64,000 nucleotides of DNA from Lactarius indigo (GCA_025766275.1 JAFKAC010000112.1:104967-168966); one strand, 5' to 3'. Positions 44,532 to 57,220 are shown, counted from the stretch's first letter. Notes: generated by a model from the letters alone, not told the origin. Program-made: numbers and translations.

Positions 44532-47148
44532 GTCGAATGGTCAAAAACGTTCATCCCAATCCCCCAAATTTATACAAATCCCGAACTTGCCTTGAGAATT
44601 GCCAGTGTAATCTGTATAACATCAGAGGTTGCTAGCTACATGCACGGCGGCAATACTCCGATGCAGCACGGCGAGTTAGTGGTAAAAGAAAATGTCTAAA
44701 CGATGGGTCTCGCGCTCGGAGGCACACGGCTGTGGAGCCAAAAACCGATGGACCTGCCGTAGGCTTTTCCGTTCGGAATTACACAGAAAATATCGCCTGG
44801 CCAGAACGATGCCTTAATGAAGTAAAGAACTGTATCCGCTACCTAAAATAAAATAAAATAGTAGCGTTCGAGAGTCAGATGAATGCCTGGAACACCCTAA
44901 TCTCCTATGAGTCTGCACTCACTGCGTTTGTTGACGTAGGGCGGAGCACTTACGAGACAGGTCGTAATGCGCTAAAAATAGTGAAAGCTCTCAAAATCCC
45001 GATCCGAAGTGTGAGGGCATTTGACAGACCTCCAGAATAGTTCACCGAACGGTGAGCTCCAAAAAATTACGGGAAGAAATTGCATTCAACAGTCGGAGCA
45101 GAACAATGCGTTCACAATGATACGCGGGGCTGTCTGAGTAACCTCTGACCCACGCATATAGCGAGGGATGGACGTGGCGTGGGGATAATACGAGTTTTTG
45201 TTTTCACGGGACCAACCTCGTAGATAACAACATGGGACAATATAGCCGAGCTTTCTTGGTGGACTTTCTCGCTGGGTTTACACAACCGTGGCGGATGTCA
45301 GTGATCTCCGTCTTCGAACTCATGATGTCCCCATGAGGTTGGGTATCTCGGCAGTCTTAGGTCCTCATAGTGCCCATCTAGCAGTCGCTTGTATCGATGG
45401 CGTAGCGGATGGGTAACGCCGGCCAGTCATGTTCGTAGATTCAAAGAAAGCCAATAAGCACAGTGAGGGTGGAACTGGAGTATTCTGATGTGCAATGGAT
45501 CCTCCTTGGTATTCTGGGGTTGCCCCAAACTAAGTCCTAGTACTCTCCAGGAAGGAGACACCTTCGCTTCCGACACCTATACCCCTAGTAGGAGACTTTC
45601 GCGATGCCTATGTCACCGGTACTGGCATCATTGTCACATCAATAACGATTCTCGCACCATTTCGGCCTCATAGATCTTCCCCTTACATTCCTCTGATACT
45701 AGCGGTTTCACTTTGTTCTCTACGTAGTCACGGGCGTGGGTCGGTCGATACACACAGGACATGCGGATGAGAGTTCGCAGAGTAGAGCGTCGGCCCGTCG
45801 TATCCGAATTAGACGAAATGGCAGGCACATGCTCAAACCTCTCGCGTATCGCCACTTGTCCACCCATTTTATCACCGTCTAAAGAATTTCGTTTGCTTGC
45901 CCGTCACGCCCAGTACATCTGAGGGATCATCGATCAACTCCGATCGACGCTGAGCTCCACAGTGTCCGCTGACGCTCATCGAGTCGCCCCGGGGATCTCA
46001 CCCCCCCCTTTGACGCCGGCTTTTCAACAGAGAAGCGCTTCGCGCTTTCGCGCAATATTTGCGCAGTTTCTTCCCAGATCATTACGGTAAACTTTCACTG
46101 CCACCTAATACCTACAGTCACGTCATCATACACATGAGATCGATTGCGTCTCAGCTTCGTCAACCTCCCGTGTTGCGTCCCCCTTTAACCTCCTCTTATT
46201 TCCTCCCAGCATCACACAGAACTCGTCCCTGTGTGAGCCGAGCAGCGACTCGACACACAATAATGGGTTCTCATGATAATGAAAACACTTCGGGGTGACC
46301 TGTGTGTTACAACGGTACCCTTCGAACTATAAAAAGTCTTCTGGTAGTATGTACACCAGCTGACGGGCCGCCTGAGACTGGCTGGGGCATGTGCAGGTGC
46401 GGGACTGCTCATACGACCAAACTTCAGCTTGTGATTACTCATGGAATACAAAATGGTGTTAATATTTCTATTTGCTCTCTGCGTCGACCGACAGGTGTGT
46501 TCGTTTGGGGACTCGGCTCTATAGTGGCTGAAATTTAGCGCTGAAACCTCCACAAGAGCAAACTTTGATACAACGGCATCATTGGTCGTAATGGGCCCAC
46601 AATGACCCTGGCTGTACAACTTGAATGGACCAGGACTGGTCCTTTGTACAGCCAGACCAGGATAGTGCTGTGCCAGCCTCGTGCACCATCTAGCCATTAC
46701 TGTAGCAGGAGCCTAGACGAATCGGTGCCGCCCTCCTAACTGATTTCAAGTTGGCCACTTCACGATGGTTCCAAGCAAGGTTTCAAGATGCGGAATCCCC
46801 TATCGTTGAACCACGTCGCTCGGAGGTCACCTTGCACACCCCACCTCAGCGAGTTTCTGAGAGATCGTGTAGTGACTTCCGAGTCGGGACGTGCGTCTAC
46901 TGGTGATTCTTTTCCTGAGCCTGGGTTTGTCTGGCCCATATGGGACCTGTCCCACGGATCATTCCCGCGAATCCTGGGGAGTCAGCAACGTGGTCAGGTC
47001 GGCCGCGACCTTCCTTTGTCACACGTTATCTCGGCCTCAGCGCCTAAAACGCGACACAAGGTCCTGCAGGCCCTTGTGGTATAAAATGCATGCGAACTGC
47101 GCCTCAAGAACCCATCAGTTAACACACCACCCACTCATATTTTTCATC
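44532..47148. other. Intergenic, 2.6 kb without a supported gene
   Basis: Only short unassigned frames are present (for example minus 45634-45867 and minus 46212-46697). A strong hairpin lies at 46607-46661. The last 100 bases before 47149 are the likely promoter of the small plus-strand gene. Confidence 0.5.
46607..46661. repeat. Nested inverted repeat (hairpin)
   Basis: The outer arms are CCTGGCTGTACAA and TTGTACAGCCAGACCAGG. An inner perfect pair, GGACCAG and CTGGTCC, is separated by two bases. The whole 55-nt segment can fold into a nearly continuous hairpin. Confidence 0.8.
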
Positions 47149-47530
47149 ATGTCGACTTCTGATAACACTGCCACCGAGACCAAATCCGCCCCGGCTACAC
47201 CCGGAACCCAGACGCACCACCACGGTGGCATAATCGGGAAGGTAGAGAACGTGTTCCACAGTGCGTAACTTACTACTACCCGGACGTTTTCCATAATTTT
47301 GTATTTACGCGCGCGAAACAGATATTTCGGCGAAGCTACATTCCAAACACGACAAACCACTTCACCCAGAATCTGATAAAGAGCACAGGGAGCGCGCGGG
47401 GACTATCGGGGAGCTGCAGGAATTGGGCACAACCCACCCAGAGGCAGAGGTGGGCTTTGGAGCTGGCGGCGCTTTGGGAGGTCCCGGTGCGGGCCCCGCC
47501 GGGATGGGAGGTCCGCCCCGCGCTCTCTGA
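47149..47530 (+). CDS. Small basidiomycete protein with Gly-rich C-terminus
   Basis: Two exons join across a 65-nt intron. Exon 1 (from the ATG at 47149) reads MSTSDNTATETKSAPATPGT, a His patch and IIGKVENVFH. Exon 2 continues NISAKLHSKHDKPLHPES, then REERAGTIGELQEL-type charged sequence and a Gly/Pro/Ala tail (GAGGALGGPGAGPAGMGG) ending at TGA 47530. Length is about 106 residues, with no signal peptide or membrane helix. I know similar short unnamed proteins in mushrooms but no function. Confidence 0.7.
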
Positions 47531-47760
47531 TGCTTGATTGGAGTGGCTTCCATAAGGCTCTCAGGCAGAATTAGTGAAGAATATGTTGTCAAGAATGTGC
47601 GAGTAGCGGTACCTTAATTGGTGTAATTGTAATTTCGGTGTGAATTACGAGAATGATCATATCTTATCACTAGTCTCTTCCACTCTCTCGTCTTTCAACT
47701 TATTCGTAGAACGCTGCAACGCTGCGGTAACGTAAATTTTTAATCGCTGAACAAATCCAG

Positions 47761-49312
47761 ATGACGGGGCATGTGCTATCAGGTACGTGCTAGTTTAGGT
47801 GAGAGAGCGCGAGCTTACTCAGTCCGTGACCCGAGAAAGTTACCTCCGAGGCCAAGGTACTACCTAGTAAACGCGTGTGCGTTGTCGGCGCAGGTGCTAG
47901 TGGGCTCGCGACGCTGAAGGTACTCGCAGAAACGCGTCAAGTACAATCCGGACAATGGTCGGTGGTTGCCTTTGAAGAAAGAGACAACATCGGCGGTATA
48001 TGGTACCCCCCTAGTGGCACCTTTTCATTCCCACCAAGTTTTTTCACTTTCTGGTACTAGGTACCCAGCCCCTCCCTCTGATGACCCACCCTTGACGCCG
48101 CTCTACGACTCGCTTCGCACGAATCTGCCACACGTTCTCATGGCGTACCGGAGTTTCCCGTTCCCACCTGAGACTGCTCTTTATCCGACTGCATCCGTGG
48201 TACAGAGATACCTGGAAGATTATGCCACCCACTTCGACTTGCTCCGCTATGTGCGACTCTGTACGCGCGTGGACAGGGCCTTTTGGGACCGAAACGCGAA
48301 AGAATGGGGGGTCACCCTTTCGACAGGCGAGAGAGAGATGTTTGACTTTGTCGTTGTGGCCAACGGACGCACTCGCAAGCCGCGATATCCTATCGCGCCT
48401 GGATTGCAGCACTGGCTAGAGTCTGGACGCGCGATTCATTCCGCGTGGTACCGACGCCCGGGTGACTTTTCTCACCACAAGAAGGTTATGGTGGTGGGCG
48501 GTGGACCCAGCGCAATCGATATTTGCAAGGAGATGAACGGCGTAGGCCCGCTTCTTTTGCACTCGATACCGGGTCCGACGTATGAAGGCGGGATCGCATA
48601 TTCCGAGGACACTGCGGGCTACAGGAAGGTGTGCCGAGTCAGGGAATACCGGGATGACGGAACGGTTGTGCTGGTGGACGGCTCGACGGAATCCGATATC
48701 GATTTGATCATAATCGGGACAGGCTACGAGGTGTCAATTCCGTTCCTCCCACAAATTAAGTTGGAGGTTCCCACACTGCCACCGCCGCTGCCCAATGAAC
48801 TTTACAACTCGACTTACCATGTTTTCCCGCTCGCGTACCAGCTCTTTCCATTGCGGGGGGAGTTCCCGCCGGCTTCCATTGCATTTACGGGGTTGCCAAG
48901 TCGCGTCTCGCCGATCCCGATTTTCGAGGACCAAGCGCAGGCCATCGTGCGGGTGTTAGGGGACCCAGAATCTCTGGATAGTCTCTCGTGTACCGCGGAT
49001 GTTGTGGAGCGGGCGCTTAGGCTCATAAGTCAGGAGGGAATAGAGGATCCGTTGGGTTTCGCGAAGGCCTGGATGCGCTTCGGGACACTGGAACCATTCG
49101 AGTATCGTGCCGAGCTGAATGCATTCGCAGGGAAGGATTGGACGGCTCCGGACTGGGAGATCGAATTTTGGACAAAAAAGAATGTTTTGCGAAAGGAATG
49201 GAATGACATCGAAGGGAATGGAAAGTCGGAGGAATGGCTAAAAGGAGTTGGGTTGAACGGGGTCGATGACTGGGTCGGGCTGTGCAGGAGGCTGATCAAT
49301 CGGAGCATTTGA
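47761..49312 (+). CDS. Flavin-containing monooxygenase-like FAD/NADP enzyme
   Basis: The FMO family uses FAD, NADPH and oxygen to oxidise N, S or carbonyl groups of small molecules. A short first exon (ATG at 47761, MTGH) can be joined in phase to KVTSEAKVLPSKRVCVVGAG. The FAD-binding GxGxxG motif (VVGAGASGL) and GGIWYP follow. A second intron (48020-48060) leads to YPAPPSDDPPLTPLYDSLRT. The main exon holds VVVANGRTRKPRYP, an FMO-type H...YR region (HSAWYRRPGDF), the NADP-binding VVGGGPSAIDICKEM and the C-terminal GTGY motif (DLIIIGTGYEVSIPFL). Total is about 480 residues, normal for fungal FMOs. It is intact; the substrate is unknown. The start exon is my best join, not proven. Confidence 0.88.
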
Positions 49313-49409
49313 TAGCCTGCTGACAAATAACCATAATTGACCCTTTGACCCTTACCTTGATCTCCACGTCCTCGCTACCCCACTCTTCGCTTATCTCTTC
49401 TCTCGAATA

Positions 49410-51130
49410 ATGACCGAGCGTGGTACAACAGGAATGCCCCTTTTGAGTGGCCCTGCACCGCCCGCACACGATTCCTCTCGTGCCGACAGCAGCTGTCGTA
49501 AATGTAATAAAGAGTTTAACATCCTCTTTACCCGTGCACGCAAGTGCCATCACTGTGGTGTGTTCAAATTGCTCTATAGATTTACTTCATGGCATCTCAT
49601 CTCCTTTTCAGGCTATTCATATTGTTCGTCCTGCTCCGATTATCAAGCTCTCATGCCCAGGGAAGGTTCTGGCTCAGGTTATGATCCTGTCCACGTTTGC
49701 GCGTTTTGCATAGAGAACTTAAATAGTACGCCTTTTCTACATCTGCTCGGGAAACATTTCTGACTTGGGGCCACATTTAGTAACCGCTGGCGGTCGTAAC
49801 TACCTCCGGGGTCTCTCATTGGCACGGCTAAAGAAGTATGTCGACGCATACAATATCAAGACAGAAGGCGTTCTTGAAAAGGATGACCTAATTGAGAAGA
49901 TCATCGCTGCCAGGGTAAGCGCACCTTTGTATATTGCTCTTTGTCCTCACAATCTTTCTCGTGGTAGGGTCAGAATGGCTGTCTTCCGTATTCAAACGAG
50001 GTAGGTGTTTGTGTGTCCCTAAATATGGGACTCCGACTACTCATCTCGTCTCCCGCAGAGCTATTACAGGAAGCACTCTGTCCCGAATGGGCGTACCGGT
50101 AGACCTCGCGGGCTGTTCTCTAGGCGTGACGAGCCGAGGCCCGTACAACCTGTTCCCCCAAGACAACAGCCTATTAATACCTCCTCGGAGTTCCCCCGCC
50201 CAGATCTTGATCCCTCGAGACAGCATAGATCACCTCCCTCACCGCATAGAACTACTCCTCGTCCACAGGACTCACCACAGGCCCAACCTTCCTCTCGCTC
50301 CCAGCCCTACCCACCGCCACGTACAACTCCGCCTCCGATGGCTCCTCGGTCACAGAGTACTCCTTCGAGCGACTCGTCTGCCTCATACCCTCGCACAAAC
50401 ACGGCCAATCCTCCCCCTAGTCGAGGTCCGATGCCTAGTAATGGTAATTGGACTAATCCTTCTAACACCCCCGCGTCAGCTCCGCCGCCAGCTCCGCCTC
50501 CCATACCCACTCTCGATGAGTTGCTAGCCATGACAGATGAGGAAGTCTCGCAGATGTCGATAAGCGCATTGAAGACTGTGCTGTTCCAAAATCACGTAAA
50601 TGCGCGTCTGCTACTCGAGAAGAGCGATCTTGTCGAGCGCGTGCATGCCCTCCTCGGCGATGAACGTCAGGAACGCGCGCGAGAGGCCGCGATACATGCA
50701 CGCGAAGAAGAGGCTGTTGCCCGTCAGCACGCGATGATGGAGGAACAGCGCCTCCGGGAAGAGCAAGCACGTCAAGAGCGGGAGCAGGCGTTCACGGCAG
50801 AGAGGAAAGCACGTGCGTCCGGGAATGACGCCGAACAACCTGGGTCTAAAATGTCACCACCGCCAATGATGGGGACCGCTGCCGATCTCGAGCGAAACGG
50901 ATTGTGCGTTGTCTGTCAGGATGAAGAGGCTAATATCGCCATTGTCGATTGCGGGTACGTGTTCGTGTCTTGGGGGGAGAGTTACACGATTAACGATTAT
51001 ATTGTTTTTGCAGCCATTTGGCAATGTGCCGCAGTTGCTCAGATCTTATTATGTCTTCATCGCGTGAATGCCCGCTCTGTCGTACCCGCATCGTGACGGA
51101 GGCCCGTCTTCTCCGCATTTTCAAGACATG
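49410..51130 (+). CDS. FYVE-SAP-RING E3 ubiquitin ligase, RNF34/RFFL-like
   Basis: Domains appear in this order. A FYVE-type zinc finger (CRKCNKEFNILFTRARKCHHC, split by an intron before GYSYCSSCS, with VHVCAFC at its end) spans about residues 28-90. A SAP-like helix pair (LARLKKYVDAYNIKTEG, DDLIEKIIAAR) comes next, then a long Pro/Ser/Arg-rich linker. A second SAP-like segment follows (ISALKTVLFQNHVNARLLLE, DLVERVHALL) and a Glu/Arg coiled coil. The C-terminal C3HC4 RING is CVVC, CGHLAMCRSC, CPLC. The stop is at 51130. Animal RNF34 and RFFL have this same order (FYVE-like, SAP, SAP, RING) and mark proteins for degradation at endosomes. The fungal role is not known. The canonical Zn ligands are all present. 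Confidence 0.9.
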
Positions 51131-51624
51131 AAGTTAGACTACTCTGCTTGGAATCCTCGGTAGTATTGTCATTTCTGGACCCGTCCGACTGCTATACTAG
51201 GTAATACTTGCAATCCCGCGTGCTTTTACATGCCTGTTTTACAATCCAATGGAAGTATATCCGGGTTTTGTCTTTACCGCTCACCGGAATCGCTTCATCA
51301 CCGTTCGTTGGCCTGATACGGTGTGACATATGGTATGCAGCTTGTCTGATGCACGTACGTACACAGCTTGTCCCAGTTGCGGGGTATCGCGACCCGTCAA
51401 CACATCCGCAACTGGTCGTTTTCCATCTGATTGAATTTACCACCTATATATGGCAACTCAGATCCAATCGCTAAAATTGGCGCTAATCAGTGCCAAGACA
51501 CTTCAAGCCGGATGTCAATAACCTTTCTTCCCATTGTCCCGTTCGATGCTCAGCGGGATCTATTTTACCCTGAACTTATCACTCGGTTTGCCTTACTGTT
51601 ACATCTCATACATACATTTTTTTT

Positions 51625-52684
51625 TTAAGAATTCGGGGAGCAGGGAGAGGTAACAAAAGATCGTGAAGGAGGTTCGTTGCTCGTCGGCCGAGAGTCATCA
51701 ACGGTCGTGCGCCGCGGGAAGGAAGTAGGATCCGGCGGAGGAACCGCTGCTCTGTACAGCGAAGGCGTTGGGGTCTGCGGACCTGCAGACGGACGGGGGG
51801 TATGTTGGATAGCGCGAGAGACACCAACATCGATGGTCTGTCTGCGTGGGGGAGGTGACGTAACAAAAGATTGTGAATGAGGTTCGTTGCTCGTCGGTCG
51901 AGATTCCTCAAAAGTCACGCGCTGCGTTGCGGCCGAGTGGGGCTCGCGTCGCGGGAAGGAGGTGAGGCCCGGCGAAGGCACTGCTGCTCCGTACAGCGAG
52001 CGCGTCGAGGTCTGCGGGCCTACGGACAGGAGGGACGTCTGCCGGATAGCGCGAGAGGCGCCAACATCGATGATCAGATTGCGCGGAGGGCCTCTGGGGG
52101 TCTCATTAGGCGAGGCGACCGAAGGTGCGCTCGAAAGATGGGGATACGGCGTTTGCACCGAGGCCAGATGCGCCCCGTTGGCGAGGCAGACATCGATATT
52201 CGCAAGGTTGGGCGGCCGCGGAATCGGTGCGAGTTCTGAGCAAGCGAGTTAGCACGCCCAATCAAAAGGAGGGGAGAGACGCACCAGGCCCAAGCACATC
52301 CATCGACTTCCGGAACCGCTCTACTTTGCGCCTGACCCGCAGGACGTACACGAGAGCCAGTAATACCGCCAGCGCGATGGCCCCACTGACCGCACCGATC
52401 ACGATCGCAACGACGTGCGTGGTCGACAGCGGGCGCGCTCCCGCTGCCGTGGGCCCTGCGGATGCGGTAGCGGAGTTCTGGGCTGGATGATCGCCAGCGG
52501 TGGTGGTACCGTTGCTGGTGGCCAGGATGGCGAAGGGAGAGGCGAGGGAGAAGGATCGGACGTGTGCTTTCACGGAAGACCAGCTGGTGCTATGAGGAGC
52601 GCAGCCGGCGCAGAGGCTCGTGAGGGTGCCCCTGCCGCCCGCTGGGAGACGCGAGCCCGAGGGAGAAGGAGGGAACGCGACCAT
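51625..52684 (-). CDS. Single-pass membrane protein with an internal repeat
   Basis: The first exon encodes a Ser/Thr/Pro-rich outer region with CAGCAPHSTSW and SPFAILATSNGTTTAG, a transmembrane helix (VVAIVIGAVSGAIALAVLLA) and a basic stop-transfer (LRVRRKVERFRK). After one intron (about 52240-52289) the cytosolic tail carries two tandem copies of a 75-residue unit sharing DVG(A/V)SRAI, GPQT, SLYxAAVP, TSFPRR, SRPTSNEP and SFVTSP. The stop is TAA at 51625. The true start may lie further 5': an ATG at 52910 is open in another frame, and a stop blocks direct extension of the main frame. The layout resembles surface-sensor-like membrane proteins of basidiomycetes; function is unknown. Confidence 0.7.
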
Positions 52685-52910
52685 CGCCTGCGGTGGTGGC
52701 GGGTGGAAAGTGAGGGGAGGGAGGGGGATGAGAGCGCTGGTTCAGGTTGGGGGGGGGCTCTGCGCTCGATATTGATGTAGAGTTGGGAATGTCATGAGAA
52801 TCCCGACCTCGTTTATCCTGAGAAAAAGTGGCGAAAACGTGCAGGGCTAATGGCAGTGGGAATGCAGTACTGTCCTTGCCATCACGACAATTCTCCACGG
52901 CGCCTGTCAT

Positions 52911-54483
52911 GATACGGAAGAGCGACGGCCGGGCGCGCCATTAGGATGCATTATGGTCGGCGTCGTCAGGTACAGTATCGGGCCGATGTTGAGATGGGGC
53001 AAAGTGATGTACGCTCGTTGTCATACAGTAGATGGAATGATGAGATCGACAAGTGGCTGTACAAGTATGCAGATGTTTGATCAAGTGTGACCTATAGCTT
53101 CTTGTTCTTGCACTGCCACGTTAGTGCACACTCTAGCCATTAGCTGCATCACCTCTCGGATCAGCGTCCTTTTTTTTTTCTGCTCCTCGGTTATACTTTG
53201 GCGTCAAACCCTTGGTCAAACCTATGAGCAGGCCAGCGCTTCCTTGACTGGGCGGTTGTCAAGGAGTTCGATTCGATTCTGGAGTCAGACACGGGGCATT
53301 AGATTTCAAACGGCCGAGTCTGGCTAAGCTAACAAACCAAGCTTGCTTGGGACCCGTTACCGCATGGGGGGCCCTCCGAGTCGGCGCAACAGCTTCAGGG
53401 ATGAGCATTACTGTATTATGGCTGCAGCACGTGCTGTAGAACCGCCATCAGGCCCAAGGCACTATCACCGTGACAATGCGACTAGCTCGACGGTTATTTT
53501 ACAGTAACCTGCTCCGAAACTACAGTAGCAAAGTTGCCCACTTGATTGCCTCCTTACGACGCGCCTCGTAAGTCCCTACTGCCCCCTACTTCGTTATACC
53601 TGACGTAGCATCTTCGCTTCTCTCATTCTCTCATTAATATCTCCATGAAGCTTTTCACTGACGCGGGGCCTTCTTCGGCTCACATGTCCCGACCTCTGGC
53701 TGGCTGGTCTTGGTGTGGATATCGTTCACCTGTCCCTCATTGCTGCTCGTTCGACTTCTCTGATCTCCGCTCTCAGATCCCGTACCTTTGGGTGCCAACC
53801 CCTCTGAAAGGTGCCGCATGCATGCGCTCCATGTTTACTTTGAACGCCCCGATAGTTCACTGCATACCATTCATCTCTATTGGGATTACAGTATAACCTG
53901 GCATTTTGCGTCACGTATATTTACCCACACTATCGTAATGGTATCGTGTAAATATGAAGGTATATACATCCGGAGAACAGAGTCGAACAGTACCTGTACC
54001 ACAATGTTGACGTTGATGACCTAGCACGAATATGCTTTATGTGTAATACAAAGAAGTATGTGTCACATCATATTGGCCATATGAAAGATGAGGTCGATTC
54101 CCCAAGTACTCAGCATCCAGAGAGCCCCGTGAAGGTCCCCACGATGACTATGCCGGCTACAGTGGCAGAATATCTGGGGTGGCGATAGTATTTCTGTGAT
54201 TCACCAAAGGGGAGGCCAAGACTGTCCGTGCCCGTATGGAAAATACCCTATGTGCCTTCGGCAGCAGTACCCGTATCAGGTACAAAGGTCAGTTCTGGGG
54301 TGGCGGGAAAAGCGGTAGCTAACATCGAGGAAGGAGATATGACAAAGAATGTGCGTGGTTGGATCCAGTTACTGGTGAGTCTGAGGACAATGGCAGGTCT
54401 GTTGGCAATATATTATCGGGAACGGGAATGAAAGGAGACGAGAGACCCAGTACATCCGAAAAGGTGTGGAGGTCTGCATTGTA
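52911..54483. other. Intergenic, no supported gene
   Basis: Short frames occur (plus 53645-53896, plus 54228-54431), but none shows domains or a clear exon chain. Several ACAGTA/TACTGT hexamers occur here. Confidence 0.45.
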
Positions 54484-54855
54484 CTAGAGGGCAACGGCAC
54501 TAAGTGGGGAGGCTGAGGTAAGAGAAAGGGTGGGTGTTGAAGTTTCTAGCATGGAGTGGGGCAAAGCTCTAGCCAAGGTGTCGATGCCTCCTTGCGTCAT
54601 ATTAGCGGTGGTTGGATCCGGAGAAGTAGCAGGAATTTGGTGGTCTTCAACTGCTGTCGGGTGATGAGTAGGGTGAAACGACATTGTGACGGGTGTATGG
54701 TTGTCAAGCGGCGGGACATATGTGATATTTTCATTGACACGAAGTAGGGCGGGCACGAATGGGGAAGGCGCGTCGGGAATGATGGGGATTGAAGCAGGAC
54801 CAGTGCGGTATGACCAAGTAGGGCAGCGCGAGCAATGGTAGTGGAGGCAGTGACT
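54484..54855 (-). other. In-frame open tail beyond the DUF6535 stop
   Basis: After TAA at 54856-54858 the same frame stays open for 123 codons to TAG at 54484. The peptide includes DAPSPFVPALLRVNEN, YVPPLDNHTPVTMSFHPTH and IPATSPDPTTANM, composition usual for C-termini of this family. It may be coding through readthrough, in another allele, or a recent loss. Confidence 0.5.
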
Positions 54856-56856
54856 TTATAGATGTGATGTCGGGTTCGGGTGGTGGCCAGGGACATTGCA
54901 CCATGGATACGAAGATAGTTCAGACAGAATCACGTCAGAATCGTGAGTGGAGGTGTCGAATCGTGTTGGTGCGGCGCCGGTACCTTGATGAAGATCGGTG
55001 TAAACGTTGCGAATGCGTCTTAGGATATGCCACGCGATCGACTTGTCGTTGTCTTTCTGCGCTTTGAGAACGACTTGATTCCAGAGTGCACAGAACTCGT
55101 GCTGCAGTGCGGGCGATGTATCTTGTACATTGAATTTGGAAGCTGCCTCCAGAACAACCAAGAACTCATCGAGCGGTTGCCAGGGCCATTCCTCGAAAAG
55201 GTTAAATTTCTGGCGAATGATGTGAACCAAGACGGAAAGCGACAGGTCGTCGCCGTGTGCGGCGTGGTCCCGGAGGACAGATTCTGGGACGTCCAGTTCG
55301 TTGGAGGCGAGATGGTACCAAGGGTCATCGCGTCGTTGTGACCACGCAACAATACTGGTCACTATGGCTTGTACAACCAACGCAGTGCGTTGGTCCTCAC
55401 TATCGCCCCAGCCTCTCACGATACGGCCGAATTCGGTGGTTTTCAGTCCCTTATATTGGTGTTGGGATACAATCTTATTGAGAATGAGTTGATATGCGTC
55501 TGTAAATTCCGCTGGATCAAGGGCCTTCGCGCAGATGATGGCTCGCCGGTTTTTGATCGATTCAGGAAGCAAATCGGATGAGAATGTGCGGTCCAACAAA
55601 CCAACCAACGCTTCGAAAATCCTTTGTTTTCTCTCTGCCGTGAGACTGGGCAGGGGATCGCCGACCACTTCTGAACTGCGGAAGCCAGGCAAGCCTGCAA
55701 AGAAGCGCTCCAGTTCGTGGTCTTCATCCAAACAGTCGAATGTCCACCTAAAGACACCATTGTCAATTTCCGATGGTGAATTCAGAGCCATTTCCTCGGC
55801 GGTCTTCCGCATGCCCTGAAAAAGCATTTTGTGATAGCTTTTCTTCAAGTCTCTGAAGCGAAGGAACGCTCGAGGACGAAGGCAAACCGACCGAGTGAAC
55901 CATTGAAGAACCTGAAAGATGATGTACGGTATCCCGATGACAATGGGCCAAGCCAACGATGTAAGTGGAGTTTTGTACGGGCTGTCATGGAGAAAAATCG
56001 GCATGACCGTGATACATCCATATAGAACCGTACAAACGCTGACCCATGGCAGCACCAGACTGAAAATAGTCAGCTTGACGTTGTATAGGAATACGACCAG
56101 GCCAGCGAAGAACAGGAACAGAGAAACGTGTAGCAGTGTGGGCAATGCTTCAACCGCCCAAGGAAGGAGGAACTTCTCGACCCCTTTGGAAAAGAATGCA
56201 CGGATCCGCGCTCGCTTGTGTGGACTGTAATGTGGTTGAGTGACCATAAGGAATCTTCGTGCCCATTGCTGTAGCAAAGTCGCAAGCAGAGCACAGGTAA
56301 GACTGATCACCAAGCTCAAAAACCAAAGTGAGTTCACCCAAACTGCATAGTTTGGTGGGGAGAATTTGGGTGGGGAAGAAGGGAGGGAACTCGAAGTATT
56401 GGCAATAGTCTGATAGATATTTGCAAGGTAGAAGTTGGAAGTGTCCTGTGGGTTTGGTCGAATGTCCTGAATTGTCACCGAGATCAAGGTTGCAACAGCA
56501 GCAGAGAATAAACCAGTCTATTACCGATACGTCGGTGTGAAGCACGGGATTATGTAGAAGATAGAGACCCACAAATATAAGGATTCCGTCAGCGTCTGCT
56601 TTCCAGTTCTCGGCCATCTTCTTGTCTTCTTCCGTCGCCATTTCCAGATACATGGAAAAGATAGGCCCGGAGCCATCGACAAAGTTAGCCACTCCCGATG
56701 ATGCTTGATTTGGGGCCAACTGGGGAGGGTACGTGTCATCACCTGTTCGTGAAGCGGCGCTGGGTGAGATCGGTGATCAAAAAGCCAGAAAGAGTCGATA
56801 GCCATACCTATTCCTGGATTGTGTATATTGATAGCCTGGTGAGGATCTCTAGACAT
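54856..56856 (-). CDS. DUF6535-domain membrane protein
   Basis: DUF6535 proteins form a large Agaricomycete family of unknown function. The ATG at 56856 starts a short exon (MSRDPHQAINIHNPGIG) that joins to GDDTYPPQLAP. The domain follows as SMYLEMATEEDKKMAENWKA and DADGILIF, and an intron leads to TGLFSAAVATLISVTIQ. The main exon gives NYAVWVNSLWFLSLVISL, LLATLLQQWARRFL, LPTLLHVSLFLFFAGLVVFL and a later helix near YGCITVMPIFLHDSP. The C-terminal half is helical and soluble, with no known catalytic motif. The ORF closes at TAA 54856, after YPWCNVPGHHPNPTSHL. About 615 residues. The stop seems early, because the frame continues open for 123 codons. Confidence 0.9.
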
Positions 56857-57220
56857 TTCAGACCGTGACTATGCTGTGAGATGGGTTCGGTGGTATGTGG
56901 TGGAAGGTGATGGGAGTGACTGTGGCATGCCTGTTCTAACTTCTAAATCCGGTCATACATTCCTGTGCTTCCACGCAAACTCGGAGAAGCTCAACGGCCT
57001 GAGTTGTGGCTTTTTCCGTGGGCGTGTCAAGTTTTTCAAGACCTTGCTTACTGTAAGACCCAGAAAACTGAACTTCCGTTTATCCTCTCTATTGCGTTTT
57101 GCTAATGGGAAGTAAGATCATCGGCGCCTCAGAGTCAGCCTCAAAGATGAGTACAAGGTACCGCGCATCGCCATCAGGCCCACGGGCGTTATTACAATGC
57201 AAGTACTATGATACTAGCTT

